Of a stretch of DNA of 64,000 nucleotides, positions 48,364 through 59,176 are shown piece after piece. The DNA lies in assembly GCF_002005205.3 (NCBI RefSeq), contig NZ_CP019701.2, forward strand, positions 2,652,501-2,716,500, given 5' to 3'. The notes under the pieces were generated by a model. That model did no database searches and was not told the DNA's origin. It was given only the letters and a program-made list of their open reading frames with translations. Origin of the DNA: Rhizobium rhizogenes (lineage in GTDB: Bacteria > Pseudomonadota > Alphaproteobacteria > Rhizobiales > Rhizobiaceae). Each line of letters opens with the position of its first letter. Within the stretch, counting starts at the first letter, position 1. The position numbers were made by a program, and so were the translations under genes.

Positions 48364-48432
48364 GTCTTTGTTGTGCATGTCGCCATCCCGAAACCGCTGC
48401 ACGCTTTCGGGCGACATGCGGTGCGCGCCGGT

Positions 48433-49158
48433 TCAGGCCGCTTCGCGGAAGCGATATCCTACGCCATAAAGCGTTTCAATCATATCGAAGTCGCCATCGA
48501 CCAGTTTGAACTTCTTGCGAAGGCGCTTGATATGGCTGTCGATGGTGCGGTCGTCCACATAGACCTGTTCGTCATAGGCGGCGTCCATCAGCGCGTCGCG
48601 GCTTTTCACCACGCCCGGCCGCTGCGCCAGCGAATGCAGGATGAGGAATTCGGTGACGGTGAGCGTTACCGGTTCGCCCTTCCAGGTGCAGGTATGACGT
48701 TCCTGATCCATCGCCAGCTGCCCGCGCTCCAGCGTGCGGGCTTGCTGGTCCGCCGTCGGCTTCAGTGCGCCGCCAGCCGCTGGCGCGGCATCGCGGCTGC
48801 TGGCGCGGCGCAGGATTGCCTTGACACGCTCCACCAGCAGGCGCTGCGAGAAGGGTTTGGTGATGAAGTCGTCAGCGCCCATTTTCAGGCCGAACAATTC
48901 ATCGATCTCTTCATCCTTGGAGGTGAGGAAGATCACCGGCAGATCCGATTTCTGGCGAAGGCGCCGCAAAAGCTCCATGCCGTCCATGCGTGGCATCTTA
49001 ATATCGAAAATGGCGAGCTGCGGTGGACGGGCGATCAGCCCGTCAAGCGCGGAGGCGCCGTCCGTATACGTTTCGACCCGGTAGCCTTCGGCTTCGAGCG
49101 CGATCGATACCGAAGTGAGGATATTCCGGTCATCGTCGACAAGCGCGATCGTCTGCAT
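48433..49158 (-). CDS. chvI: ChvI response regulator
   Basis: OmpR-family regulator partnered with ChvG. The 241 residues have a receiver domain with DDD at residues 8-10, the phosphoacceptor Asp52 ([11 protein letters not shown]) and Lys101, then a winged-helix DNA-binding domain from about 145 ([34 protein letters not shown]). The ATG at 49158 has GGAG eight bases upstream and gives the expected length; ATG 49179 is an alternative. It diverges from pckA, whose homologue depends on this system in Agrobacterium. Confidence 0.96.
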   Translation of the reverse strand: MQTIALVDDDRNILTSVSIALEAEGYRVETYTDGASALDGLIARPPQLAIFDIKMPRMDGMELLRRLRQKSDLPVIFLTSKDEEIDELFGLKMGADDFITKPFSQRLLVERVKAILRRASSRDAAPAAGGALKPTADQQARTLERGQLAMDQERHTCTWKGEPVTLTVTEFLILHSLAQRPGVVKSRDALMDAAYDEQVYVDDRTIDSHIKRLRKKFKLVDGDFDMIETLYGVGYRFREAA

Positions 49159-49498
49159 GTAGTTGGTCTCCATCGTCATTTTCTCGTAACTCCCGACATT
49201 CACCCAGCCAAGGTTGTGCGCCGCGAGCCACTCTCTTGAGTATAAAGGTGGAACAAATTGTGGCAAAGGAAAACTCGCCCCAAAATAGCAAGGGTGCGGC
49301 GAGGGGATTTCGGAAAAACGCCGCAGCTGGATTTTAATGCGCCTTCAACCGATTTAAAAAGAAATAAAATCTTTTAAATCGATTAATATATTGAAATCAC
49401 TAAGTTTTTTAAAGTTCGGCTCTTGCGTTTCCAAAAGCTGCCACGTATTTTCCGTGAAAATTTCAACGGCCTTATCGTCATTAACTAAGGAACGCGTC

Positions 49499-51109
49499 AT
49501 GAACGAGCTTGGGGTTCATAATCCTGCCAATGGAGTTGCGGAACTCGGACTGGGCGAGGCTTCCCGCGTCTTTTATAACCTCAACGAGAGCGAATTATAC
49601 GAAGAGGCAATCCGCAACGGCGAGGCCGAACTGACCATCGATGGCGCGCTTCGCGCCGTCACCGGCCAGCATACGGGCCGCTCGCCGAAGGATAAATTCG
49701 TCGTTCGCGACGCTTCCACCGAAGACAATATCTGGTGGGACAACAATAAGCCGCTGTCGCCGGAAAACTTCGAACTGCTGCGCCAGGATATGCTGGCCCA
49801 TGCCGCCGGCAAGACGCTTTACGTGCAGGACCTGATCGGCGGCGCTGACGAGGAAAATGCTCTGCCGACACGCGTCGTCACCGAGCTTGCCTGGCATTCT
49901 CTGTTCATCCGCAATCTGCTGATCCGCCCGGAACGGGAAAAGCTTGCGGGCTTCAGACAGAAGCTCACCATCATCAACCTGCCGAGCTTCAAGGCCGATC
50001 CCGCCCGCCATGGCGTGCGTTCGGAAACCGTCATCGCCTGCGATCTGGCCAATGGCCTCGTCCTCATCGGCGGCACCTCCTATGCCGGTGAAAACAAGAA
50101 GTCGGTCTTCACAGTGCTGAACTACCTGCTGCCGGCCAAGGGCGTGATGCCGATGCATTGCTCGGCCAATGTCGGTCCTGAGGGTGATTCCGCCGTGTTC
50201 TTCGGCCTTTCCGGCACCGGCAAGACCACGCTGTCGGCCGATCCTTCGCGCACGCTGATCGGCGATGACGAACATGGCTGGGGCGAACATGGCATCTTCA
50301 ATTTCGAAGGCGGCTGCTACGCCAAGGCAATCAAGCTTTCGGCCGAAGCCGAGCCGGAAATCTACGCCGCGACCCGCCGTTTCGGCACGGTTCTCGAAAA
50401 CGTCGTGCTGGATGAAAACCGCGTTCCCGACTTCAACGACAATTCGCTGACGGAAAACACCCGCAGCGCCTATCCGCTGCACTTCATTCCGAATGCATCG
50501 GAAACGGGCATTGCCGGCCATCCGAAGACGATCATCATGCTGACGGCGGATGCCTTCGGCGTGCTGCCGCCGATCGCGCGCCTCACTCCCGAACAGGCCA
50601 TGTACCACTTCCTCTCCGGTTACACCGCAAAGGTCGCCGGCACGGAAAAGGGCGTGACCGAGCCGGAAGCCACCTTCTCCACCTGCTTCGGCGCACCCTT
50701 CATGCCGCGCCACCCGGCGGAATACGGCAACCTGCTGCGTGAGCTGATCGGCAAACACGGCGTCGATTGCTGGCTGGTCAACACCGGCTGGACCGGCGGC
50801 GCTTACGGCATCGGCAAGCGCATGCCCATCAAGGCGACACGAGCGCTTCTGACGGCTGCGCTCACTGGCGAGCTGAAGGATGCACAGTTCCGCACCGATG
50901 CGAATTTCGGCTTCGCGGTGCCGCTGTCGCTTGATGGCGTCGATAGTGCAATTCTCGATCCGCGTTCAACCTGGGCCGATGGCGCAGCTTACGACGCGCA
51001 GGCGAAGAAGCTGGTCTCGATGTTCGTCACGAACTTCACCAAGTTCGAAGATCACGTCGACAGCAAGGTTCGCGATGCAGCTCCGGGCCTTTTGCTCGCG
51101 GCCGAATAA
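49499..51109 (+). CDS. pckA: Phosphoenolpyruvate carboxykinase (ATP)
   Basis: Converts oxaloacetate to PEP, the first committed step of gluconeogenesis. The 536-residue protein has the kinase P-loop GLSGTGKT at 236-243, the GDDEHGW metal motif and the VNTGWTGG(...)GKRMPI signature. The ATG at 49499 follows AAGGA by nine bases. The 340 bases before it, shared with divergent chvI, are AT-rich from about 49340 to 49420 and must hold both promoters; I cannot assign a ChvI box. Confidence 0.97.
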   Translation: MNELGVHNPANGVAELGLGEASRVFYNLNESELYEEAIRNGEAELTIDGALRAVTGQHTGRSPKDKFVVRDASTEDNIWWDNNKPLSPENFELLRQDMLAHAAGKTLYVQDLIGGADEENALPTRVVTELAWHSLFIRNLLIRPEREKLAGFRQKLTIINLPSFKADPARHGVRSETVIACDLANGLVLIGGTSYAGENKKSVFTVLNYLLPAKGVMPMHCSANVGPEGDSAVFFGLSGTGKTTLSADPSRTLIGDDEHGWGEHGIFNFEGGCYAKAIKLSAEAEPEIYAATRRFGTVLENVVLDENRVPDFNDNSLTENTRSAYPLHFIPNASETGIAGHPKTIIMLTADAFGVLPPIARLTPEQAMYHFLSGYTAKVAGTEKGVTEPEATFSTCFGAPFMPRHPAEYGNLLRELIGKHGVDCWLVNTGWTGGAYGIGKRMPIKATRALLTAALTGELKDAQFRTDANFGFAVPLSLDGVDSAILDPRSTWADGAAYDAQAKKLVSMFVTNFTKFEDHVDSKVRDAAPGLLLAAE

Positions 51110-51136
51110 TAATGCCTCATTTGTGAGGAGGAGGGG

Positions 51137-51165
51137 ACCCGGCCTTGTGCCGGGTTTCTTTTTTG
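51137..51165 (+). terminator. Terminator of pckA
   Basis: ACCCGGC at 51137-51143 pairs with 51149-51155 around a five-base loop and is followed by TTCTTTTTT. Confidence 0.85.
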
Positions 51166-51235
51166 CCGGGCTCTTCACTTTGGCCGCTGTTTTCATTTCG
51201 CGCGTTCTGTGGCATCACCGGCGCGGAGAAAGATC

Positions 51236-51670
51236 ATGGCCAGCGACCCGCTTTACATCAGCAACCGTATCACCATTGCCGGCTGGGAGCTGACGGAGCA
51301 ATTCGTGCTGGCCGGCGGGCCGGGCGGCCAGAACGTCAACAAGGTCTCGACGGCGGTTCAGCTGTTTTTCGACATCGCCAATTCCCCGTCTTTGGCGGAT
51401 CGGGTGAAAACCAATGCGATCCGCCTTGGTGGCAGGCGGGTCTCGAAAGATGGCGTGCTGATGATCGAGGCAAGCCGGTTTCGCAGCCAGGAGCGCAATC
51501 GCGAAGACGCGCGCGAGCGGCTGAAGGAACTGATCCTTGAAGCCGCTGCCCCGCCGCCGCCCGTGCGCAAGGCCACCAAACCCACCAAGGGATCAGTCGA
51601 GCGCCGCCTCAAGGCAAAGTCCGGCCGTTCCGATATCAAGAAAATGCGTGGCAAGCCCTCGGGCGATTAG
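51236..51670 (+). CDS. arfB: Alternative ribosome-rescue factor ArfB (YaeJ)
   Basis: Peptidyl-tRNA hydrolase that frees ribosomes stalled on mRNAs without stop codons. The 144 residues hold the catalytic GGPGGQNVNK (GGQ at 30-32) and a basic C-terminal tail (KPTKGSVERRLKAKSGRSDIKK) that enters the mRNA channel. The absence of a release-factor tRNA-recognition domain marks it as ArfB rather than RF1/RF2. The ATG at 51236 has GGAG eight bases upstream. Confidence 0.94.
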   Translation: MASDPLYISNRITIAGWELTEQFVLAGGPGGQNVNKVSTAVQLFFDIANSPSLADRVKTNAIRLGGRRVSKDGVLMIEASRFRSQERNREDARERLKELILEAAAPPPPVRKATKPTKGSVERRLKAKSGRSDIKKMRGKPSGD

Positions 51671-51756
51671 CTCCCGGTGTGACGACGAATGTTTCGCCCT
51701 TGTCATAGAGCTTCAAATATCGTCTGGTAATCCTCCCTACAACCAAGGAGGGTGCT

Positions 51757-52206
51757 ATGGGTCTGTTCAATTTCATCAAGGAAGCGGGAAAAAAGCTTGG
51801 TATCGGCGGCGACGATGCGCCTGATGTCGATGCGGTCAAGAAGGAGCTCGCTTCCCACGATCTCGGCACGGACAAGGTTCAGGTCGAGGTGGTGGACGAC
51901 AAGGTCGTTCTGAAGGGCGAAGTGGCCGATCAGTCGGTTTTCGAAAAGGCGGTCATCGCGGTCGGCAATACGCTCGGCATTTCCAAGGTCGAGGCCGGCG
52001 AGCTGAAAGTGACTGAGGCGCCGGCGAAGGAACCCGTCTTCTACACGGTCAAGAAGGGCGACAATCTCTGGAAGATCGCGGAAGCCCAGTACGGCAAGGC
52101 CAATGGCGCGAAGAACAACATCATCTTCGAAGCCAACAAACCGATGCTGACTCACCCCGACAAGATTTATCCCGGCCAGGTTCTGCGTATTCCCGACCTC
52201 GCATAA
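51757..52206 (+). CDS. BON-LysM protein, Kbp/YgaU-like
   Basis: The 149-residue protein has a short N-terminal segment, a BON domain (about 22-88) and a C-terminal LysM domain (about 95-147, YTVKKGDNLWKIAEAQYGKA). It lacks a signal peptide. This layout matches E. coli YgaU/Kbp, a cytosolic potassium-binding protein, which is the likeliest role. A strong ribosome binding site (AAGGAGG) precedes the ATG. It is monocistronic with a hairpin after it. Confidence 0.9.
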   Translation: MGLFNFIKEAGKKLGIGGDDAPDVDAVKKELASHDLGTDKVQVEVVDDKVVLKGEVADQSVFEKAVIAVGNTLGISKVEAGELKVTEAPAKEPVFYTVKKGDNLWKIAEAQYGKANGAKNNIIFEANKPMLTHPDKIYPGQVLRIPDLA

Positions 52207-52225
52207 TAACGGGTTCAACCATTGG

Positions 52226-52249
52226 AGATGCCGCCCACGTGCGGCATCT
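52226..52249. terminator. Hairpin between the LysM gene and coaA
   Basis: AGATGCCGC at 52226-52234 pairs with 52241-52249 around a six-base loop. It sits directly against the coaA stop codon and separates convergent genes. The T-runs are short, so strength is uncertain. Confidence 0.65.
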
Positions 52250-53251
52250 TCACAGCTTGCGAAGCGCCACCGTGTCGATCAGGTGGTTTTTGCCCTTGCG
52301 CAGAATAAGATCGGCGCGCGGGCGCGTCGGAACGATGTTCTGGCGCAGATTCTTCAGGTTGATGTTCTGCCAGAGACCCTCGGCAATGCTGAGCGCCGCT
52401 TCCTCACTGATTGACGCATAACGGTTGAAGAATGAATTCGGGTCGCGGAAGGCGGTTTTTCTGAGATTCATGAACCGGTTCACATACCAGTTGTGAATGA
52501 AGTCCTCATCAGCATCGATATAGATCGAGAAATCGAAGAAGTCGGAAACGATCGGCACAATCCGCCCGCCTGCCGGCAAGTCACGTGATTGCAGCACATT
52601 GATGCCTTCGAAGATCAGGATGTCTGGCCGGTCGATGACCGTGAATTCGTTCGGCAGGACGTCATAGGTCAGGTGCGAATAACGCGGTGCCTTGACATTC
52701 GGCTGGCCTGCCTTGATCGCCGACAGAAAACGCAGCAGCGCGCCGATATCGTAACTTTCCGGAAAACCCTTGCGCTCCATCAGGTTTTCACGCCGCAGCA
52801 CCTCGTTCGGGTAGAGAAATCCGTCTGTGGTGATGAGATCGACCTTCGGGCTGGAAGGCCAGCGGGCCAGAAGTTCCTTCAGGATACGCGCCGTCGTCGA
52901 TTTTCCAACCGCGACTGAACCGGCAATACCGATGACGAATGGCGTCTTGTTGACATCCGCCATGTTGAGGAAGCGGTTGCGCTGTTCGAACAGCAGCTGC
53001 GACGCCTCCACATGGGAAGACAGGAGGCGCGACAGCGACAGATAGATGCGCCGCACTTCGTCCAGATCGATCGGGTCGTCCAGCGAGCGCAGCCGCTTGA
53101 CCTCGTCGGCGGAAAGCGTGAGTGGCGTATCGGCGCGAAACTTCGACCATTCTTCCGAGCTGAAGAAGTGGTAGGGCGAATATTCATCCGGACGGAAATG
53201 ATCGAGTGTGCCTGGCATGCCTCTCTCCCCGCTGCCTGCCGTGACATTCAT
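52250..53251 (-). CDS. coaA: Type I pantothenate kinase
   Basis: First and rate-controlling enzyme of coenzyme A synthesis. The 333 residues have the [13 protein letters not shown]-terminal motif, Walker [13 protein letters not shown] near 108-119, TTDGFLYPN and the FEGINVLQ segment. The ATG at 53251 overlaps the hisE stop by four bases; a second ATG at 53218 with GGGGAG close upstream would give 322 residues and is a real alternative. It is the distal gene of the his cluster. Confidence 0.94.
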   Translation of the reverse strand: MNVTAGSGERGMPGTLDHFRPDEYSPYHFFSSEEWSKFRADTPLTLSADEVKRLRSLDDPIDLDEVRRIYLSLSRLLSSHVEASQLLFEQRNRFLNMADVNKTPFVIGIAGSVAVGKSTTARILKELLARWPSSPKVDLITTDGFLYPNEVLRRENLMERKGFPESYDIGALLRFLSAIKAGQPNVKAPRYSHLTYDVLPNEFTVIDRPDILIFEGINVLQSRDLPAGGRIVPIVSDFFDFSIYIDADEDFIHNWYVNRFMNLRKTAFRDPNSFFNRYASISEEAALSIAEGLWQNINLKNLRQNIVPTRPRADLILRKGKNHLIDTVALRKL

Positions 53252-53571
53252 GATGTTGGCCTCGCCGCCTTTTCCGCAAGGCCGGTCTGGCCCGTCCGGC
53301 GTTCCAGTTCGGCAAAAACGTCGCTCAAGGGAATGTCGGCGATCTTCAGTACCACCAGCAGATGGTAAAGCAGGTCGGCGGCCTCGTTCTTCAGCCCGTC
53401 ACGGTCTTTCGCGATGGCCGCGATGACGGCTTCCACTGCCTCTTCACCGAGTTTTTTGGCCGCGCGTTCCTGGCCGGCAGCAACCAGCTTGGCCGTCCAG
53501 GATTCGTCAGGAGATGCAGCCGCGCGGGTCGCGACGATGCGTTCCAGATCGGAAAGGGAAAATGCGCTCAT
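53248..53571 (-). CDS. hisE: Phosphoribosyl-ATP pyrophosphatase
   Basis: Second step of histidine synthesis. The 107-residue alpha-helical MazG-like protein shows [13 protein letters not shown] and the [12 protein letters not shown] metal-binding helix. The ATG at 53571 is seven bases after AGGAA; a TTG at 53586 is in frame but less favourable. It lacks a fused HisI domain, so PR-AMP cyclohydrolase must be encoded elsewhere. Confidence 0.96.
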   Translation of the reverse strand: MSAFSLSDLERIVATRAAASPDESWTAKLVAAGQERAAKKLGEEAVEAVIAAIAKDRDGLKNEAADLLYHLLVVLKIADIPLSDVFAELERRTGQTGLAEKAARPTS

Positions 53572-53586
53572 GAGAAGTTCCTGCAA

Positions 53587-54359
<773 letters not shown>

Positions 54360-54363
<4 letters not shown>

Positions 54364-55103
54364 ACGCGTACCTCCTTTGCAGCCTTGATAAGGGCAAGCG
54401 CCTCAGCAGGGTCGATACGGCCGTCGTAAAGCGCGCGGCCGGAAATCGCACCCTCGAGCTTTGTGGCATCCGGCTGCAACATGCGCTTGATGTCATCGAT
54501 GGAGGCGAGACCGCCGGAAGCGATGACCGGGATGGAGACGGCATCCGCCAGTTCCAGCGTCGAAGCCCAGTTGATACCGGCCAGAATGCCGTCGCGATCG
54601 ATATCGGTATAGATGATGGCCGCGACACCGGCACCTTCAAAACGTCTGGCGAGTTCGATGACGCCGAGTTCGGACGCTTCCGCCCAGCCTTCCACGGCAA
54701 CCTTGCCGCCCTTGGCGTCGATGCCGACAGCGACCTGACCGGGGAAACGCTTGCAGGCTTCGATGACCAGAACCGGGTCGCGCACCGCGACCGTGCCGAG
54801 AATGACGCGGGCAAGCCCACGGCTCAGCCAGGCCTCGATATGATCGAGCGTACGGATACCGCCGCCGAGCTGCACCGGGTTTTTCGTGGCTTTGAGAATG
54901 GCGTCGACAGCTTCGCCATTCACGGTCTGGCCGGCGAAGGCGCCGTTGAGATCAACGACATGCAGCCATTCGAAGCCCTGATCCTCGAAGGCCTTGGCCT
55001 GTGCGCCGGGGTCCTCGTTGTAAACGGTGGCCTGGTCCATATCGCCGAGTTTCAGGCGAACGCACTGGCCGTCTTTAAGGTCGATTGCGGGAAAAAGAAT
55101 CAT
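54360..55103 (-). CDS. hisA: ProFAR isomerase HisA
   Basis: TIM-barrel Amadori isomerase of histidine synthesis. The 247 residues start with [14 protein letters not shown]; catalytic Asp8 is in AIDLKDG and the second aspartate in YTDIDRDG near residue 130. GGGIRTLDH and [10 protein letters not shown] bind phosphate. It sits one base after the hisH stop and overlaps hisF. Confidence 0.97.
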
Positions 55104-55104
55104 G

Positions 55105-55755
55105 TCAGGGCTTCCAGCGCAGGAAATTGGAAATCAGGGCAAGGCCGAGCGTCTGGCTCTTTTCCGGGTGGAATTGCGCCCCCGCCATATTGTCGCGGCC
55201 GACGAAAGCCGTCATCGCGCCACCGTAATTGGTGGTGGCGATGACATCGGTCGAATGCTTGGCGGCCAGATGATAGGAATGCACGAAATAGGCGTGCAAC
55301 CCGTCCGCGCCGGTCTTGATGCCGTCGAATAGCGGGTGGGTGTGGCGGATTTCCAGCGTGTTCCAACCGATCTGCGGAATCTTCAGGCTCGGATCGGACG
55401 GCGTCATTTCCACGACATCGCCTTCGATCCAGCCGAGCCCGGTGCTGACCGTCTTTTCCAGCCCGCGCGAGGACATCAGCTGCATGCCGACGCAGATGCC
55501 GAGGAAGGGATGGGCTTTTTTCTCCACGGCTTCGATGAGCGCCTCATGCATGCCGGGAACGGCATCGAGGCCGGCACGGCAATCCGCATAGGCGCCGACG
55601 CCCGGCAGCACGATGCGGTCCGCCGTAGCGACATGATCCGGCTTGTCGGTCAGGTCGATGGTTGCGTCGATGCCGGCTTCGCGGGCGGCACGCTCGAAAG
55701 CTTTGGTGGCCGAACGCAGATTGCCCGAACCGTAGTCGATGATCGCGACACGCAT
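55105..55755 (-). CDS. hisH: Imidazole glycerol phosphate synthase, glutaminase subunit
   Basis: Class I glutamine amidotransferase that feeds ammonia to HisF. The 216 residues include the nucleophile Cys88 in GICVGMQLM and the His-Glu pair in QFHPEKS. The ATG at 55755 is chosen since GGAAGG lies seven bases upstream; ATG 55770 is an alternative. One base separates it from the DUF2628 gene. Confidence 0.97.
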   Translation of the reverse strand: MRVAIIDYGSGNLRSATKAFERAAREAGIDATIDLTDKPDHVATADRIVLPGVGAYADCRAGLDAVPGMHEALIEAVEKKAHPFLGICVGMQLMSSRGLEKTVSTGLGWIEGDVVEMTPSDPSLKIPQIGWNTLEIRHTHPLFDGIKTGADGLHAYFVHSYHLAAKHSTDVIATTNYGGAMTAFVGRDNMAGAQFHPEKSQTLGLALISNFLRWKP

Positions 55756-55756
55756 G

Positions 55757-56251
55757 TCAGCGCCTTCCATTCAAGTCGAAAAGAAACGATCCGGCGGGAT
55801 CGTTGACGAAGTTTTTGTCACCGCTCTTTTGCGGCGAGGGGATCCAGACCGGCTGGGACAGCTGTTCCGCCGTGCCGGCATTTTCGGAGAGGCTGGAGAA
55901 ATATATGTCTTCCGCGCTCGAAAGATCAGGGGCGGAAACGACTGAAGTCAGCGCCCAGCCTTTGCGCATCAGGTGCCGGACGAGAAAATCGCGTCCCTCC
56001 AGCGCCGTGATGAGACCGATGGCAAAACCGCAGAGAATGCCGACCGGTTCGAATCCGGCTAATATCGAGACCTGCCCGGCCAGGAGGAGCGCTATGACAA
56101 CGATAGCCGTTGCCAGCCACAGCCGGTTGATGGCAAGCCAAAGCCAGGGCGCAATGAGAGCCAGCCAGACGAAACGGTCTGCGATGAAGCGGGTCGTCTT
56201 GTGGTCCCTGTCCGGCCCGTTGGGGGCTTCCAGAACGAGATAGCTTGTCAT
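55757..56251 (-). CDS. DUF2628 membrane protein in the his operon
   Basis: The 164-residue protein begins [10 protein letters not shown] and has hydrophobic helices at about 30-48, 50-66 and 72-90, matching DUF2628. Function is unknown. Conserved features include the [19 protein letters not shown] stretch. The ATG at 56251 has AGGAAG six bases before it; the frame is open further up without similarity. It is wedged between hisB and hisH with 22- and one-base gaps, so it is co-transcribed with histidine genes. Confidence 0.85.
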   Translation of the reverse strand: MTSYLVLEAPNGPDRDHKTTRFIADRFVWLALIAPWLWLAINRLWLATAIVVIALLLAGQVSILAGFEPVGILCGFAIGLITALEGRDFLVRHLMRKGWALTSVVSAPDLSSAEDIYFSSLSENAGTAEQLSQPVWIPSPQKSGDKNFVNDPAGSFLFDLNGRR

Positions 56252-56273
56252 GGGCTTCCTGACAGCTTTGGCG

Positions 56274-56870
56274 TCAGGCCAGCATGCCCTTCGTGGAGGG
56301 AACGCGGCCTGCCTGCCGGGGGTCGATCTCGGTTGCCGTGCGAAGAACGCGGGCAACGGCCTTGAAGCATGTTTCGGCGATATGATGGTTGTTGGCGCCG
56401 TAATGGTTCAGGATATGCAGCGTAATGCCGGCATTCTGGGCCAGCGCCTGAAAGAACTCGCGCACCAGTTCGGTGTCGAAAGTGCCGATCTTCGGTGCGG
56501 AAAAATTGACGTTCCACACAAGGAAGGGCCGGCCGGAAATATCGACGGCCGCCTTGGTCATGGTCTCGTCCATGGCAAGATCGAGCGAGGCATAACGGGT
56601 AATGCCGCGCCGGTCGCCCAGCGCCTTGGCAATCGCCTGGCCGATGGCGATGCCGGTATCTTCCACGGTGTGATGGTCATCGATATGCAGATCGCCCTTG
56701 ACCTCGATTTCCATGTCGATCAGCGAATGGCGGCTGAGCTGGTCCAGCATATGGTCGAAAAATCCCACGCCTGTGGAAATCTGCGATTTGCCGGTGCCGT
56801 CGATATCCACACGCACCGAAACCGCAGTTTCGTTGGTCTTGCGGATAATCTCGCCTTTACGTTCTGCCAT
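56274..56870 (-). CDS. hisB: Imidazoleglycerol-phosphate dehydratase
   Basis: Manganese enzyme of histidine synthesis, single-domain form without the phosphatase of E. coli HisB. The 198 residues have [11 protein letters not shown], the [10 protein letters not shown] metal site and [12 protein letters not shown]. The ATG at 56870 follows GGAGCGG. The histidinol-phosphate phosphatase must be encoded elsewhere. It heads the his run and diverges from hslV across 201 bases, where I see no clear promoter. Confidence 0.97.
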   Translation of the reverse strand: MAERKGEIIRKTNETAVSVRVDIDGTGKSQISTGVGFFDHMLDQLSRHSLIDMEIEVKGDLHIDDHHTVEDTGIAIGQAIAKALGDRRGITRYASLDLAMDETMTKAAVDISGRPFLVWNVNFSAPKIGTFDTELVREFFQALAQNAGITLHILNHYGANNHHIAETCFKAVARVLRTATEIDPRQAGRVPSTKGMLA

Positions 56871-57071
56871 TTTGGCCGCTCCGTGAAAATGTTGCCGTTC
56901 CTTATCAGCACGGGACACAAATATCCAGTTGTTCCATCGTCTTGCCCGACATGCTGAAAACGGTGCGTCGCCGGCAAGATTGCAATCGCGAAAAGCAAAC
57001 TTACATAGAGCCCGAGAAGGGCCGCATCCCGGCCCGTTAACCGCAGGCCCGGCAGGGCAGACAGGTGTTTG

Positions 57072-57596
57072 ATGACAACAATTATTACAGTCAGGAAGGG
57101 CGGCAAGGTCGTCATGGCTGGGGACGGTCAGGTAAGCCTTGGCCAGACGGTCATGAAGGGCAATGCCCGCAAGGTTCGCCGCATCGGCAAGGGCGAAGTG
57201 ATCGCCGGTTTTGCCGGTGCGACGGCGGATGCCTTCACGCTGCTCGACCGTCTTGAAAAGAAGCTCGAGCAATATCCCGGCCAGCTCATGCGCGCCGCCG
57301 TAGAGCTTGCGAAGGACTGGCGCACGGACAAGTATCTGCGCAATCTCGAAGCCATGATGCTAGTGGCCGACAAATCCACCACGCTTGCCATTACCGGCAA
57401 TGGTGACGTGCTGGAGCCGGAGCATGGCGCGATCGCCATCGGTTCCGGCGGCAACTACGCCTTTGCCGCTGCCCGCGCCATGATGGATACGGACAAATCG
57501 GCCGAAGAGGTGGCGCGCCAGTCTCTCGATATCGCCGCTGATATCTGCGTTTATACCAACCACAATCTCGTCGTCGAAACGCTCGACGCCGAATAA
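57072..57596 (+). CDS. hslV: ATP-dependent protease HslV (ClpQ) peptidase
   Basis: Proteasome-like peptidase that works with HslU. After removal of Met1 the product begins [10 protein letters not shown] with the N-terminal nucleophile threonine, which fixes the start at ATG 57072 rather than the TTG one codon earlier. [10 protein letters not shown] and the [15 protein letters not shown] segment are typical; 174 residues. hslU follows after 75 bases. Heat-shock control is expected, but no RpoH promoter was convincing. Confidence 0.97.
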   Translation: MTTIITVRKGGKVVMAGDGQVSLGQTVMKGNARKVRRIGKGEVIAGFAGATADAFTLLDRLEKKLEQYPGQLMRAAVELAKDWRTDKYLRNLEAMMLVADKSTTLAITGNGDVLEPEHGAIAIGSGGNYAFAAARAMMDTDKSAEEVARQSLDIAADICVYTNHNLVVETLDAE

Positions 57597-57671
57597 GCGA
57601 ATTTTCTCAACCATGGGTCCTGCGGGCCGGGCCGGAATGGCCGGCCGGAACAGGAAAGCCGAGAGGATAGA

Positions 57672-58979
57672 ATGACCACTTTTTCTCCCCGGGAAATCGT
57701 CTCGGAACTCGACCGCTTCATCATCGGCCAGCATGAGGCCAAGCGTGCGGTTGCGATTGCGTTGCGTAACCGCTGGCGCCGCCAGCAGCTCGATGAAAGC
57801 CTGCGCGATGAAGTCATGCCGAAAAACATTCTGATGATCGGGCCGACCGGTGTCGGCAAGACCGAGATTTCCCGCCGGCTTGCCAAGCTGGCCGGTGCGC
57901 CTTTCATCAAGGTCGAGGCGACCAAGTTCACCGAAGTCGGTTATGTCGGCCGTGACGTCGAGCAGATCATCCGTGATCTGGTTGAAATCGGCATCGGCCT
58001 CGTGCGTGAAAAGAAGCGTGCCGAAGTACAGGCCAAGGCGCATCAGAGCGCTGAGGAACGGGTGCTCGATGCGCTGGTCGGCGCAACCGCATCGCCCGGC
58101 ACACGTGAAAGCTTCCGCAAGAAGCTGCGCGATGGTGAGCTGGACGACAAGGAAATCGACATCGAAGTGGCGGACAGCGGCTCGGGTATGCCCGGCTTCG
58201 AAATTCCCGGCATGCCGGGCGCCAATATCGGCGTGCTCAACCTGTCGGAAATGTTCGGCAAGGCCATGGGCGGACGCACCAAGAAGGTGCGCACCACGGT
58301 GTCGAAATCCTATGCCGATCTCATCCGCGATGAATCCGACAAGCTGCTGGACAATGAAATGATCCAGCGCGAGGCGGTGAAGTCGGTCGAAAATGACGGC
58401 ATCGTTTTCCTCGACGAAATCGACAAGATCGCCGCCCGCGATGGCGGCATGGGCGCCGGCGTCTCACGTGAAGGCGTGCAGCGCGATTTGCTGCCGCTGG
58501 TCGAAGGCACGACGGTTTCGACGAAATATGGACCGGTCAAAACCGACCACGTGCTGTTCATCGCATCGGGCGCCTTCCATGTGGCGAAGCCTTCGGACCT
58601 CCTGCCCGAACTTCAGGGCCGCTTGCCGATCCGCGTTGAGCTGAAGCCGCTGACCAAGGAAGATTTCCGCCGTATCCTGACGGAGACGGAAGCAAGCCTC
58701 ATCCGCCAGTACAAGGCGCTGATGGCGACGGAAGAACTTGACCTCGATTTCACCGATGATGCAATCGACGCGCTAGCCGATGTGGCGGTTCATCTCAATT
58801 CGTCGGTCGAGAATATCGGTGCCCGCCGCCTGCAGACCGTGATGGAGCGTGTTCTCGACGAGATTTCCTTCAACGCGCCTGATCGCGGTGGTTCCGCCGT
58901 CAAGATCGATCAGGACTATGTCCGCAAACATGTCGGCGATCTCGCCGCCGATACGGACTTGTCCCGCTATATTCTCTGA
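57672..58979 (+). CDS. hslU: HslU (ClpY) ATPase
   Basis: AAA+ unfoldase for HslV. The 435 residues have Walker A GPTGVGKT at 57-64, the pore motif GYVGRDVE near 91-98, Walker B FLDEID and the C-terminal RYIL tail that docks into HslV. GAGAGGAT precedes the ATG. A strong terminator follows. Confidence 0.98.
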   Translation: MTTFSPREIVSELDRFIIGQHEAKRAVAIALRNRWRRQQLDESLRDEVMPKNILMIGPTGVGKTEISRRLAKLAGAPFIKVEATKFTEVGYVGRDVEQIIRDLVEIGIGLVREKKRAEVQAKAHQSAEERVLDALVGATASPGTRESFRKKLRDGELDDKEIDIEVADSGSGMPGFEIPGMPGANIGVLNLSEMFGKAMGGRTKKVRTTVSKSYADLIRDESDKLLDNEMIQREAVKSVENDGIVFLDEIDKIAARDGGMGAGVSREGVQRDLLPLVEGTTVSTKYGPVKTDHVLFIASGAFHVAKPSDLLPELQGRLPIRVELKPLTKEDFRRILTETEASLIRQYKALMATEELDLDFTDDAIDALADVAVHLNSSVENIGARRLQTVMERVLDEISFNAPDRGGSAVKIDQDYVRKHVGDLAADTDLSRYIL

Positions 58980-59001
58980 AGACTTCAGGGATTCGAGAAA
59001 G

Positions 59002-59038
59002 AAGAGTGCGGCCATATTTGCCGCACTCTTTTATTTTA
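59002..59038 (+). terminator. Terminator of hslVU
   Basis: AAGAGTGCGGC at 59002-59012 pairs perfectly with 59020-59030 around a seven-base loop, then TTTATTTT. Confidence 0.9.
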
Positions 59039-59176
59039 TCTGCCTCATCTCGCATTCAGCCCGCATTTTGTTTATGGGAAGGGCTGCATTCCGGTTGGAA
59101 CCGCTTTAGTGGAATGGTCCGGTTTTTCCCTGCGTTTTGCCCGGGAAGCCGCCGGCCTGAGAAAAGGCAGTCGCTC

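Noticed and set aside
58459..58475. GTCTCACGTGAAGG in hslU as a parS site
   Set aside because: Central CACGTGAA only; flanks mismatch on both sides, and it lies 46 kb from the origin.
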